Notes under the pieces: model-generated
Database searches by the model: none
What the model saw: only the letters and a program-made list of their open reading frames with translations
What the model was told of the DNA's origin: nothing
Position numbers and translations under genes: made by a program
Shown here: positions 37,149 to 46,055 of the stretch, one piece after another
Numbering within the stretch: the first letter of the stretch is position 1
Layout: the number at the start of each line of letters is the position of its first letter
From: Candidatus Nomurabacteria bacterium
Lineage (GTDB): Bacteria; Patescibacteriota; Saccharimonadia; Saccharimonadales; UBA7683
NCBI GenBank assembly: GCA_020631865.1
Contig: JACKGS010000003.1
Coordinates: 1 to 64,000, forward strand
Direction of reading: 5' to 3'
DNA: 64,000 nucleotides

Positions 37149-37251
37149 ATACAAGTAGTTTACCACGTACTTAAACTAGGCGCCCCATTGGGTGTGTCTC
37201 GAATCGCCATAATTAACGTTAGTACATCGTTATGGTAAACTGTATTCAAGC

Positions 37252-38376
37252 ATGAGCACAAAGAAACCAATCAAGAAAAAATCTAAAACTAAAAAAGTTA
37301 ATAAAAAGCCTGAGCTTAGTATTTTCAAAAAAATTACATCAAAATTAAATAAGTTTAACAAGTGGCAAAAATCGGCCATATATATATTGTTTACCGCTGT
37401 TATATTACTAACTATACATTTTATTGTCGAAGCTAGTTGGCATCCACTACCTAAAGTTAACTATGGAGTGAGCTTCTCTAAGCTATACGCAGATGAATTG
37501 GGGGTAGATTGGAAGGCTAATTTCACTGCATTACTCGATGATATGGAGATTAGAAACTTTCGCCTAATGAGCTACTGGGACGTGAGTGAACCCGTTCAAG
37601 GTAAATACAATTTTTCAGATTTAACATGGCAAATGGATGAAGCAGCTAAGCGTGGAGCAAAAGTTAGTCTGGGCCTAGGAATGCGCCAACCAAGGTGGCC
37701 AGAGTGTCATAAGCCGAGCTGGTACTCGACTCTTTCAAAGCAAGAACGTGAAGAAGCTATTATAAATTTTGTCAAAGTAACGGTAACTCAGTTTAAAGAT
37801 CATCCGGCACTACAAAGCTATCAGCTTGAAAATGAAGCCGTCAACAACTGGTTTGGTGAATGTACGCCTGAAGATATAGATCAAAAAAGGCTACAAAAAG
37901 AATTTGAGGCAGTTAAGAGTATTGACCAAAAGCATCCTGTTTATATGAGTCTTAGTGATCAACATGGCCTGCCACTAAACAAACCAGTGCCAGACAAATA
38001 TGGGTATTCTGTTTATAGAATAGTCTGGAATGATAAAACTGGACCATTCAGGTTCTACGTAACCTATCCTACGCCGGTTTGGTATCACAAGATAAGAGGC
38101 TGGTGGATAAAAACATTCAAAGACCGAAACATTTTTGTGCATGAGCTTCAAATTGAACCATGGGGCCCAGCCGCCACATCAGATCTAACTGTTGAAGAGC
38201 AGAATAAATCTATGAGCCCCAAGCAAATAAACGAAAACTTTCAATTTGCCCGTAAAATTGGATATCCAGATATCTATACATGGGGTGGGGAATGGTGGTA
38301 CTGGAGAATGACTAAGTTTAATGATCCGAGCATATGGAATACAGTAAAAACCGAGTTTCAGAACACGCGACAATAA
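37252..38376 (+). CDS. Membrane-anchored clan GH-A glycosidase-like protein (copy 1)
   Basis: A 374-residue protein. It has a lysine-rich cytoplasmic tail (1-38), a transmembrane helix (41-59) and a TIM-barrel domain. Candidate catalytic residues are the clan GH-A pair N194-E195 in QLENEAVN and E298 in VHELQIEPWG. Other landmarks are RLMSYWD, GMRQPRWPE and WGGEWWYWR. It would act on glycans at the outer surface. Its neighbour at 38334 is a clear paralogue, overlapping by 43 bases. Close to a GT4 gene. Confidence 0.75.
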   Translation: MSTKKPIKKKSKTKKVNKKPELSIFKKITSKLNKFNKWQKSAIYILFTAVILLTIHFIVEASWHPLPKVNYGVSFSKLYADELGVDWKANFTALLDDMEIRNFRLMSYWDVSEPVQGKYNFSDLTWQMDEAAKRGAKVSLGLGMRQPRWPECHKPSWYSTLSKQEREEAIINFVKVTVTQFKDHPALQSYQLENEAVNNWFGECTPEDIDQKRLQKEFEAVKSIDQKHPVYMSLSDQHGLPLNKPVPDKYGYSVYRIVWNDKTGPFRFYVTYPTPVWYHKIRGWWIKTFKDRNIFVHELQIEPWGPAATSDLTVEEQNKSMSPKQINENFQFARKIGYPDIYTWGGEWWYWRMTKFNDPSIWNTVKTEFQNTRQ

Positions 38377-39275
38377 GCTGTGACTTCGGTGTCAGCTTTT
38401 CCATTAAGCAATCTCGTGATTTTAAGATCGACCCAATTGATACACTAAAATTTTTGATTTACACCGTAGAGTTCCGTCGCTTTCGACTCATGAGCTACTG
38501 GAATGAGCACGAAGCAGTGCCCGGTAGGTACAATTTTGATGAACTCGACCAACAGATTAATCTGATAAAAAATGTAGGTGGAGAAATTTCATTATGCTTA
38601 GGAGCAAGACAGCCTAGGTGGCCTGAAAGTCATTGGCCAAAATGGGCACTGAAACTACCTCGAGCCGAAAGATATGAAAGACTATACAAATATATCAAGA
38701 TTGTGGTTGAAAGATATAAAGACGAATCTAGCATTACCAGTTATCAATTAGAAAACGAAGCATTGAATAGAAGTTTTGGAACAAATGGTGATTTTAATAG
38801 AATGAGATTACGAGATGAGCTAAAAATAATCAAAAAAATAGATCCCACTAAGCCCGTAATTATGAGTACTAGTAACACATGGGGCATACCACTTTGCAGA
38901 CCAATACCCGATGCTTTTGGATTCACATTCTATCAAACACAGTTTGAAAAAGGATTATACACAAAAAACAAACTTCCATACCGTTGGTGGCATGCTAGGT
39001 CTATTTTAATAAAAATAATCACTGGTAGGAGATCCTTCATACACGAGCTACAAGCCGAACCTTGGGGACCAAAAGCTATTTGGGAAATGACGACCGAAGA
39101 GCAAGATAAATCTATGGATTCCAAACAGCTCAAAACCAATATACACCTTGCAAAAAAGACCAAACTGTTACCGATTGATTTATGGGGTGGTGAGTGGTGG
39201 TACTGGCGACACCTACAAGGTGATGATGATATCTATAAAACTGTAATTAAACATCTATCATCAGATGAAGTATAA
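38334..39275 (+). CDS. Clan GH-A glycosidase-like protein (copy 2, no anchor)
   Basis: A 313-residue paralogue of the preceding protein. The shared landmarks RLMSYWNEHEAVPG, GARQPRWPE, SYQLENEAL, FIHELQAEPWGP and WGGEWWYWR occur in the same order. It lacks the N-terminal transmembrane helix and overlaps the upstream gene by 43 bases in another frame, so it arose by tandem duplication with loss of the anchor. Both putative catalytic glutamates are kept. The precise start is uncertain. Confidence 0.72.
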   Translation: MEYSKNRVSEHATISCDFGVSFSIKQSRDFKIDPIDTLKFLIYTVEFRRFRLMSYWNEHEAVPGRYNFDELDQQINLIKNVGGEISLCLGARQPRWPESHWPKWALKLPRAERYERLYKYIKIVVERYKDESSITSYQLENEALNRSFGTNGDFNRMRLRDELKIIKKIDPTKPVIMSTSNTWGIPLCRPIPDAFGFTFYQTQFEKGLYTKNKLPYRWWHARSILIKIITGRRSFIHELQAEPWGPKAIWEMTTEEQDKSMDSKQLKTNIHLAKKTKLLPIDLWGGEWWYWRHLQGDDDIYKTVIKHLSSDEV

Positions 39276-39283
39276 TATTTGTT

Positions 39284-39742
39284 ATGAAAAAGAAGCCCGA
39301 AAGTGCTCCGATTGTAAACAGACGAGCAAGATTTGATTACGAACTAGGTGAAACAATCTCAGCTGGTATTATTCTAAGCGGCGCTGAAGTCAGGGGCGCC
39401 AGAATGGGCCACGTACGTCTCACCGGTAGTTACGCAAACATAAAACAAAATGAACTTTGGTTAACTAACATGAGTATCTCGATTCCTGATACTGCCAGAA
39501 ACAAAGATGATGATAAAGAAAACTCTAACCCAAGAAAGCTACTTGTTACAAAAAAAGAGTTATTCAAAATTGAAGAAGCTAAAAAACAAGGTATGACCAT
39601 TGTACCAACCAGACTCTTCACAACTGGTAGATTCATAAAAATCGAACTCAGTCTCGCCAAAGGTAAAAAGAACTACGACAAGCGCGAAACCATTAAGCGT
39701 CGCCAACAAGACCGCGACGCTAAAAGGGAGATAAAGCGATGA
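39284..39742 (+). CDS. smpB: SsrA-binding protein SmpB
   Basis: A 152-residue partner of tmRNA in ribosome rescue. The motifs NRRARFDYELGETISAGIIL, SGAEVRG and the basic C-terminal tail (KKNYDKRETIKRRQQDRDAK) are diagnostic. A short acidic insertion DDDKENS lies in the middle loop. It overlaps the next gene by four bases (ATGA). No tmRNA gene was found in this window. Confidence 0.93.
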   Translation: MKKKPESAPIVNRRARFDYELGETISAGIILSGAEVRGARMGHVRLTGSYANIKQNELWLTNMSISIPDTARNKDDDKENSNPRKLLVTKKELFKIEEAKKQGMTIVPTRLFTTGRFIKIELSLAKGKKNYDKRETIKRRQQDRDAKREIKR

Positions 39743-40440
39743 GTCAGCAGGTAACAACCTTCGGCATTCCGGCTAATGCCCGAGATATCGTTGTTTTCGT
39801 ACATGGATTTGGAGTCCGCTGGGACTCACGTGGGATGTTTGTTGATATTCAGCATGCCCTCCCGAAGAATTGGGGTTACGTATTTTTTGACTTTTACAAC
39901 ATTGATCAATCAGATGTATTCATTAGCCCAATCGATGACCAGATAGCGCGACTAGAGTCTGTGTTACAAAAATTGAAGCAGCTTGCCCCAACCGCCACCG
40001 TTCACATAATTGCACACTCTAAAGGCTGTATTATTACCTCACTCACACAGCCAACAATTACCGGTAATGTCGTTTTCTTAGCGCCACCTGAGATTTTTGG
40101 GTCAAAATTAGAAAAATATTTTGCGCGTTACCCAAATGCGAAGTTAACTACTACAGAAATATCAATACCCAGAAAAGATGGCACAATTACTCACATTCCT
40201 TTAAATTTCTTCGAACAGACTAAAGACGTTGATGCAGAAGAGGCAATGTTAAACTACAGTAAAAAGGCTAGGTTGCATATTTTACAAACTACTCAAGATG
40301 AAGTACTGGGCGAAACTGCATACAATAGATTGCGTAAAAGCCCAGATATTGAAATTACCGCCATAGATTCAGACCATAATTTCACAGAACATAGTAGAGA
40401 AAAATTAATTAGCTATCTTAAAGGGGTCTTAAATGAGTAA
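39739..40440 (+). CDS. Alpha/beta-hydrolase fold protein
   Basis: A 233-residue hydrolase. The oxyanion region is FVHGFGVRWDSRG, the nucleophile elbow AHSKGC (Ser), a candidate acid D in TTQDEV, and a histidine in DSDHNFTEHS. This is the serine-hydrolase triad order. It is probably an esterase or lipase-like enzyme, substrate unknown. It is coupled to smpB (ATGA overlap) and overlaps the decayed Nudix gene by eight bases. Confidence 0.8.
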   Translation: MSQQVTTFGIPANARDIVVFVHGFGVRWDSRGMFVDIQHALPKNWGYVFFDFYNIDQSDVFISPIDDQIARLESVLQKLKQLAPTATVHIIAHSKGCIITSLTQPTITGNVVFLAPPEIFGSKLEKYFARYPNAKLTTTEISIPRKDGTITHIPLNFFEQTKDVDAEEAMLNYSKKARLHILQTTQDEVLGETAYNRLRKSPDIEITAIDSDHNFTEHSREKLISYLKGVLNE

Positions 40441-40866
40441 AGAAAAAGTATTTATTGTTGATGAAAATGATAGAGTATTAAAAGAAAAATGGCGTAATGA
40501 GCTGACCGACACTGATCGTTGGCGTATTATTGCTATTTGGGTTGAAAATTCACTTGGAGAAATATTATTACAGCAAAGATCGTTGAGCAAAGATCTTAAT
40601 CCGGGATTATGGACACCTGGCGTAGTAGGCACCGTTGCCGTTCCAGATTCGTATGAAGAAACAGCTTAGGTTGGATATCGTAATATCCACACGTTTCAAT
40701 GCGTAATCGATCGAAATATAAATGATTTCGTAATTCAACAAGAAGAAGTAGAACAAATTAAGTAGATCACGCCACTAGAGCTACGCAGGGAGTTAAAAGT
40801 ACATCCAGAAAAATTTACAGTTCCAGAATTATGGGATCAAATATACAATTTTTCAACTGAAGGGTA
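40433..40866 (+). pseudogene. Nudix (IDI-like) pseudogene with two amber stops
   Basis: The first 78 residues match the start of isopentenyl-diphosphate isomerase-like Nudix proteins (VFIVDENDRVLKEKWRNELT, QQRSLSKDLNPGLW). A TAG follows at 40667-40669. The same frame continues (YRNIHTFQCVIDRNINDFVI), meets a second TAG at 40762-40764 where a tryptophan is expected (IK-stop-ITPLEL), and ends at 40866. The Nudix box between EETA and YRNIH is deleted. The deletion plus substitutions indicate real decay, not read error. Confidence 0.75.
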
Positions 40867-40940
40867 ACACTACTCTCATAAAGTTTATGGTTTGGAATTT
40901 TGTTGTCAATTGATATAGTTATCTCCAGTTAGGAGTTGTT

Positions 40941-41885
40941 ATGAACAAACACAAACTTTGGGTTGTTGAAAGTAACGGTGCGCCAAGAAGTGGAAAGGGT
41001 ACGATCACCAGTGCGCTTACCGAATCTTATGCAGATGCCGCTCAAGATGAAACCGGTGCAGACTATCGCGCCGTAACCTATGGTCTGTTAGAAAATGGTC
41101 ATCTAGAAGAAGGTCAGTCCGAATCAGATATAGAACAAGCTGTATCCAAATTAGATAATCGTGAAATAGCAGATTATGCAGCCATGAGATATGAGATCGT
41201 AGCAGAGCAGGGCGATAAAGTACTTTATGAGCCTCGCATAAACGAAACTGTTGCAAAAATAGGTAAAATCTCAGTGGTACGAAGCGCGGTAAAAGTAGGG
41301 TTCACAAGAAGGGTTCAAAGAGTAATTGATAACCCAGATGTGAATCTTCTATTTGTTGATGGTCGCAATCTAGGACCAGTTATTGAAAAAATAGAAGGGG
41401 CAGAGCTAGGACTCAGGCTTTTTGTAGATTGCCAGCCAGCAGAAGCAGCTAGACGCGAAGCATTAAGGCAAGGAGTAGACTATCAAGATTCATCAAACGA
41501 CGAATGGTTCATGAAAACAAAAGCTAGTATTAAAGCACGTAAACTAGATGATGAACGACGTACACTTGACCCAGTATGTAAAGACGAAGATGCGATAGCT
41601 TATTGGCACAACGACGACGTAATGACAGAAACCATGCAATACTTCGCAAAAACTAGAGGTAAATCAATCGGAAATATAGCCAGTATATTAAATACAAAGT
41701 TCCGGACAGATGGTAGATATGGTGCGGGAGCAAAAGCGGTACACGAATCCCGGCAAATATATTTCGACACCAGTGAAATTAATAGAAATACAATGATCAA
41801 TCTTTCGCGAAGAATGGTAGATGAAGCCTTAGACGAACGAGCTGGCCTCTACACATCAATAAGTGGTGAACTTTTTAGAAAATAG
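40941..41885 (+). CDS. P-loop nucleoside monophosphate kinase-like protein
   Basis: A 314-residue protein with an N-terminal P-loop GAPRSGKGTITSAL and kinase features DVNLLFVDGRNLGP and FVDCQPAEAARREALRQG, as in cytidylate kinase. It has an extra C-terminal region of about 80 residues not expected for CMP kinase. It may phosphorylate CMP/dCMP. TTAGGAG lies six to twelve bases before the ATG. Confidence 0.65.
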   Translation: MNKHKLWVVESNGAPRSGKGTITSALTESYADAAQDETGADYRAVTYGLLENGHLEEGQSESDIEQAVSKLDNREIADYAAMRYEIVAEQGDKVLYEPRINETVAKIGKISVVRSAVKVGFTRRVQRVIDNPDVNLLFVDGRNLGPVIEKIEGAELGLRLFVDCQPAEAARREALRQGVDYQDSSNDEWFMKTKASIKARKLDDERRTLDPVCKDEDAIAYWHNDDVMTETMQYFAKTRGKSIGNIASILNTKFRTDGRYGAGAKAVHESRQIYFDTSEINRNTMINLSRRMVDEALDERAGLYTSISGELFRK

Positions 41886-41905
41886 ATCATGATACACTGG
41901 TAAGC

Positions 41906-42703
41906 ATGAAGATATTTTCTTGGAACATTAATGGTATTCGTGCAGTAATTAAAAAGGGGGAGCTTCAAAAGTTTATAGCTGAGTACGACCCAGATATTTT
42001 GTGCCTACAAGAAACCAAGGCAGAACAAGGCCAGGCTGAAATTGATCTTCCACAATATGAAGAATACTGGAACTCTTCACGTACAAAAAAAGGCTACAGT
42101 GGCACTGCAATTTTTTCTAAAATCAAACCAATCTCCATTATTAACGATATCCCCGAAAAGTTCGTAAATGCCAGTGGGTTAGTGGCAGACAATTACGGAT
42201 TCAGCAACGATGAAGGGCGGGTAATCACAGCAGAATATGAAGATTACTATGTCGTTACAGCCTATACACCAAATGCCAAAGATGGTCTTGCCCGAATAAC
42301 TCAACGTCAACAATTCGATAGAGCTATGACGCTATTTTGTGCCGATCTTCAAAAAACAAAACCGGTGATTTATTGTGGTGACATGAATGTTGCCCATACA
42401 GAAGATGACCTAGCCAACCCAAAACCCAACATCGGCAAAAAAGGCTTTAGCAACGAAGAACGCGCCGGTTTTGACAACTGGCTATCAGCGGGATTTGTTG
42501 ACACCTTCAGGTTATTCACCCAGGGCAACGGCCACTATACTTGGTGGAGTCACTTTGCAAAAAGCCGTGAACGAAATGTCGGCTGGCGTATAGACTACTT
42601 CTTAGCCTCAGAAGCCATAAAAGACAAAATAAAATCCGCTGAAATTCACGCCTCACAACTAGGCTCCGACCACTGCCCGGTGAGTATCAAAGTAGATTTG
42701 TAA
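41906..42703 (+). CDS. xth: Exodeoxyribonuclease III (AP endonuclease family)
   Basis: A 265-residue complete enzyme: FSWNINGIRA, the metal-binding LQETKAE, GYSGTAIFSK, CGDMNVAHTEDDLANP and the terminal SDHCPVS. It incises abasic sites and removes 3' blocks in base-excision repair. TACACT lies seven bases before the ATG, suggesting a leaderless mRNA. It is followed directly by a small membrane protein. Confidence 0.95.
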   Translation: MKIFSWNINGIRAVIKKGELQKFIAEYDPDILCLQETKAEQGQAEIDLPQYEEYWNSSRTKKGYSGTAIFSKIKPISIINDIPEKFVNASGLVADNYGFSNDEGRVITAEYEDYYVVTAYTPNAKDGLARITQRQQFDRAMTLFCADLQKTKPVIYCGDMNVAHTEDDLANPKPNIGKKGFSNEERAGFDNWLSAGFVDTFRLFTQGNGHYTWWSHFAKSRERNVGWRIDYFLASEAIKDKIKSAEIHASQLGSDHCPVSIKVDL

Positions 42704-42704
42704 T

Positions 42705-42953
42705 ATGAGCTGGCAAGATATCGTAATTGCTGTTTGCCAGTTTGCATTTTTACCATCAATGCTACCGACCATTTTAGGTAGAGAAAAACCAGCGCTTTCA
42801 ACATCTATCATGAACTTCGTATTAGTGAGCGTCATCACATTGACACTTTTTACTCTAAAACTTTGGCTATCTGTAGTTTCCGGCGCCATGATAGCCCTAA
42901 TATGGCTCATTTTAGCCATCCAGCAATGGCAAATAAGAAAAAAGTCGTCATAA
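42705..42953 (+). CDS. Small three-helix membrane protein
   Basis: An 82-residue protein with three hydrophobic segments and the loop FLPSMLPTILGREKP, where the QFAFLPSMLPT helix recalls PQ-loop/SemiSWEET half-transporters. The C-terminal tail is basic (QWQIRKKSS). The ATG begins two bases after the xth stop, so it is co-transcribed. Function unknown. Confidence 0.6.
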   Translation: MSWQDIVIAVCQFAFLPSMLPTILGREKPALSTSIMNFVLVSVITLTLFTLKLWLSVVSGAMIALIWLILAIQQWQIRKKSS

Positions 42954-42997
42954 TCACTGACTTTTTAAAAATATTGAAAGACTGTTAAGCTAATAGA

Positions 42998-43720
42998 ATG
43001 AGGAAGTATGCAGTTTTCGATATAGATGGAACATTGATACGCTGGCAGCTATATCATGTTATTGTTGATCGCCTTGCCAAGCAAGGCTCCCTAGGAGATG
43101 AGGCTTACTCTGTAATCCAGTTGGCACGAATGAAGTGGAAAACACGCGAAACACCTGAAAGTTTTGCTGAGTATGAAAAAGTATTGATTTCAAACTACGA
43201 AATGGCAATCACAAACCTTAAAACCAGCAAGTTCGATGAGTTAGTCGATGGTATTATTGATGAATATAAAGATCAGGTATATACCTACACTCGAGATCTG
43301 ATAAAAACACTGAAATCTCAGGGATATTTTTTGCTTGCAATTTCTGGTTCACACCACGAACTAGTAGAAAAACTAGCCAAATACTATAAATTTGATGATT
43401 GGGTAGGTAGCAAATACGAACGTCGGGGTGACAGTTTCAGTGGAGAAGCATATATCCCTAGCTTCGATAAAGCCGCAGCACTGCAAGAATTTTTAACCAA
43501 ACATCAACTCTCACCTTCGGAAAGTTTGGCAGTAGGAGACAGTAAAAGTGACGTGACAATGCTAGAACTGGTTGAAAATCCGATTGCATTTAATCCTGAT
43601 AAAAATTTGTTTGAAATCGCCAAAACACACAAATGGAAAGTTGTAATCGAGCGCAAAAATATGATTTATCAGTTAAAATGGAAGAATGGAAGCTATATCT
43701 TGGTACAAACAGGGGAGTGA
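42998..43720 (+). CDS. HAD-superfamily phosphatase (SerB-like)
   Basis: A 240-residue HAD hydrolase: motif I DIDGTLIR (nucleophile Asp), motif II AISGSHHE, motif III lysine in PSFDKAA and motif IV GDSKSDVTML. The helical cap and subclass IB layout resemble phosphoserine phosphatases. Substrate unknown. It overlaps the next gene by 35 bases in another frame. Confidence 0.85.
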   Translation: MRKYAVFDIDGTLIRWQLYHVIVDRLAKQGSLGDEAYSVIQLARMKWKTRETPESFAEYEKVLISNYEMAITNLKTSKFDELVDGIIDEYKDQVYTYTRDLIKTLKSQGYFLLAISGSHHELVEKLAKYYKFDDWVGSKYERRGDSFSGEAYIPSFDKAAALQEFLTKHQLSPSESLAVGDSKSDVTMLELVENPIAFNPDKNLFEIAKTHKWKVVIERKNMIYQLKWKNGSYILVQTGE

Positions 43721-44495
43721 ACCTCTTTTTTCTGAACTAGAATGGAATAAACCAGAAAGACGAGACCAAGCAGGGAAGTTGCTTATTGTAGGCGGAAATG
43801 CCCATTCGCTTACGGCACCTGCTCAAAGTTTTGACCTAGTGCTAAAAAAAGGTATTGGCATAGCTAAAATAGCACTACCTGATAAAACCAAGAAGCTTGT
43901 CGGTGCAACTCTGCCAGATGCGGTATTTTTACCAAGTACTAACAGTGGAGAGTTTTCGAAAGATAGCCTACAGGTACTACTCGGTTATACCCAATGGTCA
44001 GATACACTACTAATGCCTGGAGATATCGGCCGCAACTCTCAGACTGCAATATTAATAGAAGAACTATTAAGAGTTAATAATTGTCGGGCGGTAATCACCA
44101 ATGATACACTCGACTTACTTTCAAATTCTCCAAACAGCTTAGTAGAACGAGAGTCCACTACGGTCATAGCCAGCTTTGGACAACTTCAGAAACTACTAAA
44201 AAACTTTGGTAGCGATACGCCACTTACATTTACTATGGATCTAAGCAAGCTTGTAATAATGCTACGAACCTTAACGCAAATATATCCATGTGATATTGTC
44301 ACGTTTCATAATAATCAATTATGTGTGGCTGTGTCCGGAAAAGTCAGTACAACAAAAATTGACATCCTAGATCCAGAAGACTTTAGTTGGCGCACTAAAT
44401 ACGCCTCAATAGCAAGCTGTTATTTAACATGGTACAACAATAAACCACTTGAAGCCCTAACTCATTGTGCACATCTTCTAAAACAGTTAATCTAA
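43686..44495 (+). CDS. NAD(P)H-hydrate dehydratase-like (NnrD/YjeF C-terminal) protein
   Basis: A 269-residue ribokinase-like protein with GKLLIVGGNAHSLTAPAQ at the N-terminus and LLMPGDIGRNSQT, similar to the ADP-dependent NAD(P)HX dehydratase NnrD. The C-terminal GD(S)G catalytic motif is not obvious, so it may be divergent or inactive. The first 15-20 residues overlap the HAD gene and the true start may be later. Confidence 0.6.
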   Translation: MEAISWYKQGSEPLFSELEWNKPERRDQAGKLLIVGGNAHSLTAPAQSFDLVLKKGIGIAKIALPDKTKKLVGATLPDAVFLPSTNSGEFSKDSLQVLLGYTQWSDTLLMPGDIGRNSQTAILIEELLRVNNCRAVITNDTLDLLSNSPNSLVERESTTVIASFGQLQKLLKNFGSDTPLTFTMDLSKLVIMLRTLTQIYPCDIVTFHNNQLCVAVSGKVSTTKIDILDPEDFSWRTKYASIASCYLTWYNNKPLEALTHCAHLLKQLI

Positions 44496-44585
44496 GATAT
44501 ATTTTTTATAATTTTCAATCATATGGATATAAAGACACAAGTAGACCTTGTAGATTTATGTATTTAATTGTATAATTGGTATATT

Positions 44586-45542
44586 ATGGCACAGTTTCCA
44601 AGTGTTTCAGATAGGCGATCAGAATTAAGAGAAGTTTTTTCACACGCTCCTAGGCGTATTATTTACGATGCGCTACAGATTCCAAAAACTTCATCAAGCT
44701 ACAGAAACTTTGCATATAATCTACCAACACTATCTTCTGACGCTAACAACCTAAAGGCTGAGATGCTAATAGAATCTAGCCAGTTAGAGACTGATGAAAA
44801 TTTAATATTACAAGATATAGCCGATTCTGAAGTAATACTTACAAATATAATTACTACTGAATTAAATACACTTGGCTACTTAAGCCCACGTGGCATAAAA
44901 GCTAGTATGCTTCATTCACATATGTCGTTATTTCAATCAGTCGCACTGTGTCACGAACTGCCAAGCATAAAGTTTCAAGAGCAGACCTATGCATCGTTAA
45001 AGTTTCTGGCAAACCATCTCGCAGATAGAATCCAAAATACACATAAAAAGCTAAATAGAAACGAATATATTGGTTGTGCAGCAGAATTGATTACATTATT
45101 ATCCTTGCATCGTTTTGCAAATAAATCTATAAATACGACCAATAATGAAAAAAGTAGCTGGTATCCTGTACCAACAACAATAATGAAGGATGAAAACGGT
45201 TTTGCTGACGGCTTAGTCAGCAACTCATGGGCTATGTCTGTTCTTTCGGAACAAGACCTAAACTTTCATGACCCATCATACAAAATACAAGTTAAAAAGA
45301 ATCCTACTAATGACATGTATGCACGAAACATAGCTCTAGTAATAGCCAGCGAAATGATGCAAACCAATAGAGGACATCGCTTAGGATGGTCTCAAACACT
45401 TCGTAGCTTTAGCGGAGAAGACGATTCAAATGTAAATATGGCTCATAGAGAAAAAATAGTACAGTACCTAAATAACATACAATACTATATCCTAGATAAA
45501 ATAGACTTGCTTGAAACACAAGATACAACTCAAACAAAATAA
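44586..45542 (+). CDS. Hypothetical protein
   Basis: A 318-residue soluble, largely helical protein with no recognised domain. ATG 44586 is used because TATAAT (44571-44576) ends nine bases upstream; an earlier in-frame ATG (44568) lies before the -10 box. Serine/asparagine-rich, with several basic patches. It is followed by 165 bases without a gene before the tRNA. Confidence 0.5.
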   Translation: MAQFPSVSDRRSELREVFSHAPRRIIYDALQIPKTSSSYRNFAYNLPTLSSDANNLKAEMLIESSQLETDENLILQDIADSEVILTNIITTELNTLGYLSPRGIKASMLHSHMSLFQSVALCHELPSIKFQEQTYASLKFLANHLADRIQNTHKKLNRNEYIGCAAELITLLSLHRFANKSINTTNNEKSSWYPVPTTIMKDENGFADGLVSNSWAMSVLSEQDLNFHDPSYKIQVKKNPTNDMYARNIALVIASEMMQTNRGHRLGWSQTLRSFSGEDDSNVNMAHREKIVQYLNNIQYYILDKIDLLETQDTTQTK

Positions 45543-45707
45543 TCTACCCGAATTGAAGATACACAGTGAGTTATACAAGAATATCATCTTGAATATACAA
45601 ACTTATTTAGTACTTGATACTACGAACTGGACTTAAGCCGATACGACCGTAATAGGCGCCAGATTCTGAACACTCAGTGTCGTTAGCTATCGTTTATCTC
45701 GGTTTGG

Positions 45708-45789
45708 TGGGCGAGGAGGGACTTGAACCCTCAATCCCGAAGGAACACGATTTTGAGTCGTGCGCGTATACCAATTCCGCCACTCGCCC
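45708..45789 (-). tRNA. tRNA-Leu(CAA)
   Basis: A class II tRNA, 82 nt: acceptor GGGCGAG/CTCGCCC with discriminator A, D loop GGTATAC, anticodon stem CACGA/TCGTG with loop CTCAAAA (anticodon CAA), a variable arm containing TTCCTTCGGGA and T loop TTCAAGT. CCA is not encoded. Confidence 0.9.
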
Positions 45790-45848
45790 TAGTTGTTAGA
45801 TGTGCTCTAGCAGTTTAGTGTCTTGCGGGACATGGTGATTTGCGCAGA

Positions 45849-45900
45849 GCGCGTATACTATTACTTATGGTCGTACTTCGTACAAACCCGCCACTCGCCC
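45849..45900 (-). pseudogene. tRNA-Leu 5' fragment with D-loop insertion
   Basis: The minus strand repeats the first 13 bases of the tRNA-Leu (GGGCGAGTGGCGG), then carries 29 bases instead of five, then repeats GTATACGCGC from the D arm. The remainder of the tRNA is missing. The insertion holds a short hairpin GTAC-GAA-GTAC. It lies 60 bases 5' of the intact tRNA. Confidence 0.6.
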
Positions 45901-46055
45901 TTCAGACAGAGATAAACATGAATGTAGTGAATTGCCTACCAACTACACCGTTGCTGTACAAAATGTTAAATAACGTAGTCTACTAGCATACTAGCATTAG
46001 CTAATATTGCGTAATAATTGTACACTATTATCTGTATATAAGCACGACCACAACC
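45901..46055. other. Intergenic region upstream of sortase
   Basis: 155 bases of AT-rich DNA between the tRNA fragment and the sortase gene. TATATA near 46034 may be a -10 element for the sortase. Nothing else is recognised. Confidence 0.3.

Noticed and set aside
39284..39742. tmRNA gene near smpB
   Set aside because: I looked for a tRNA-like 3' end and an Ala-rich tag frame around smpB and in the structured 15.0-15.3 kb region and found neither.
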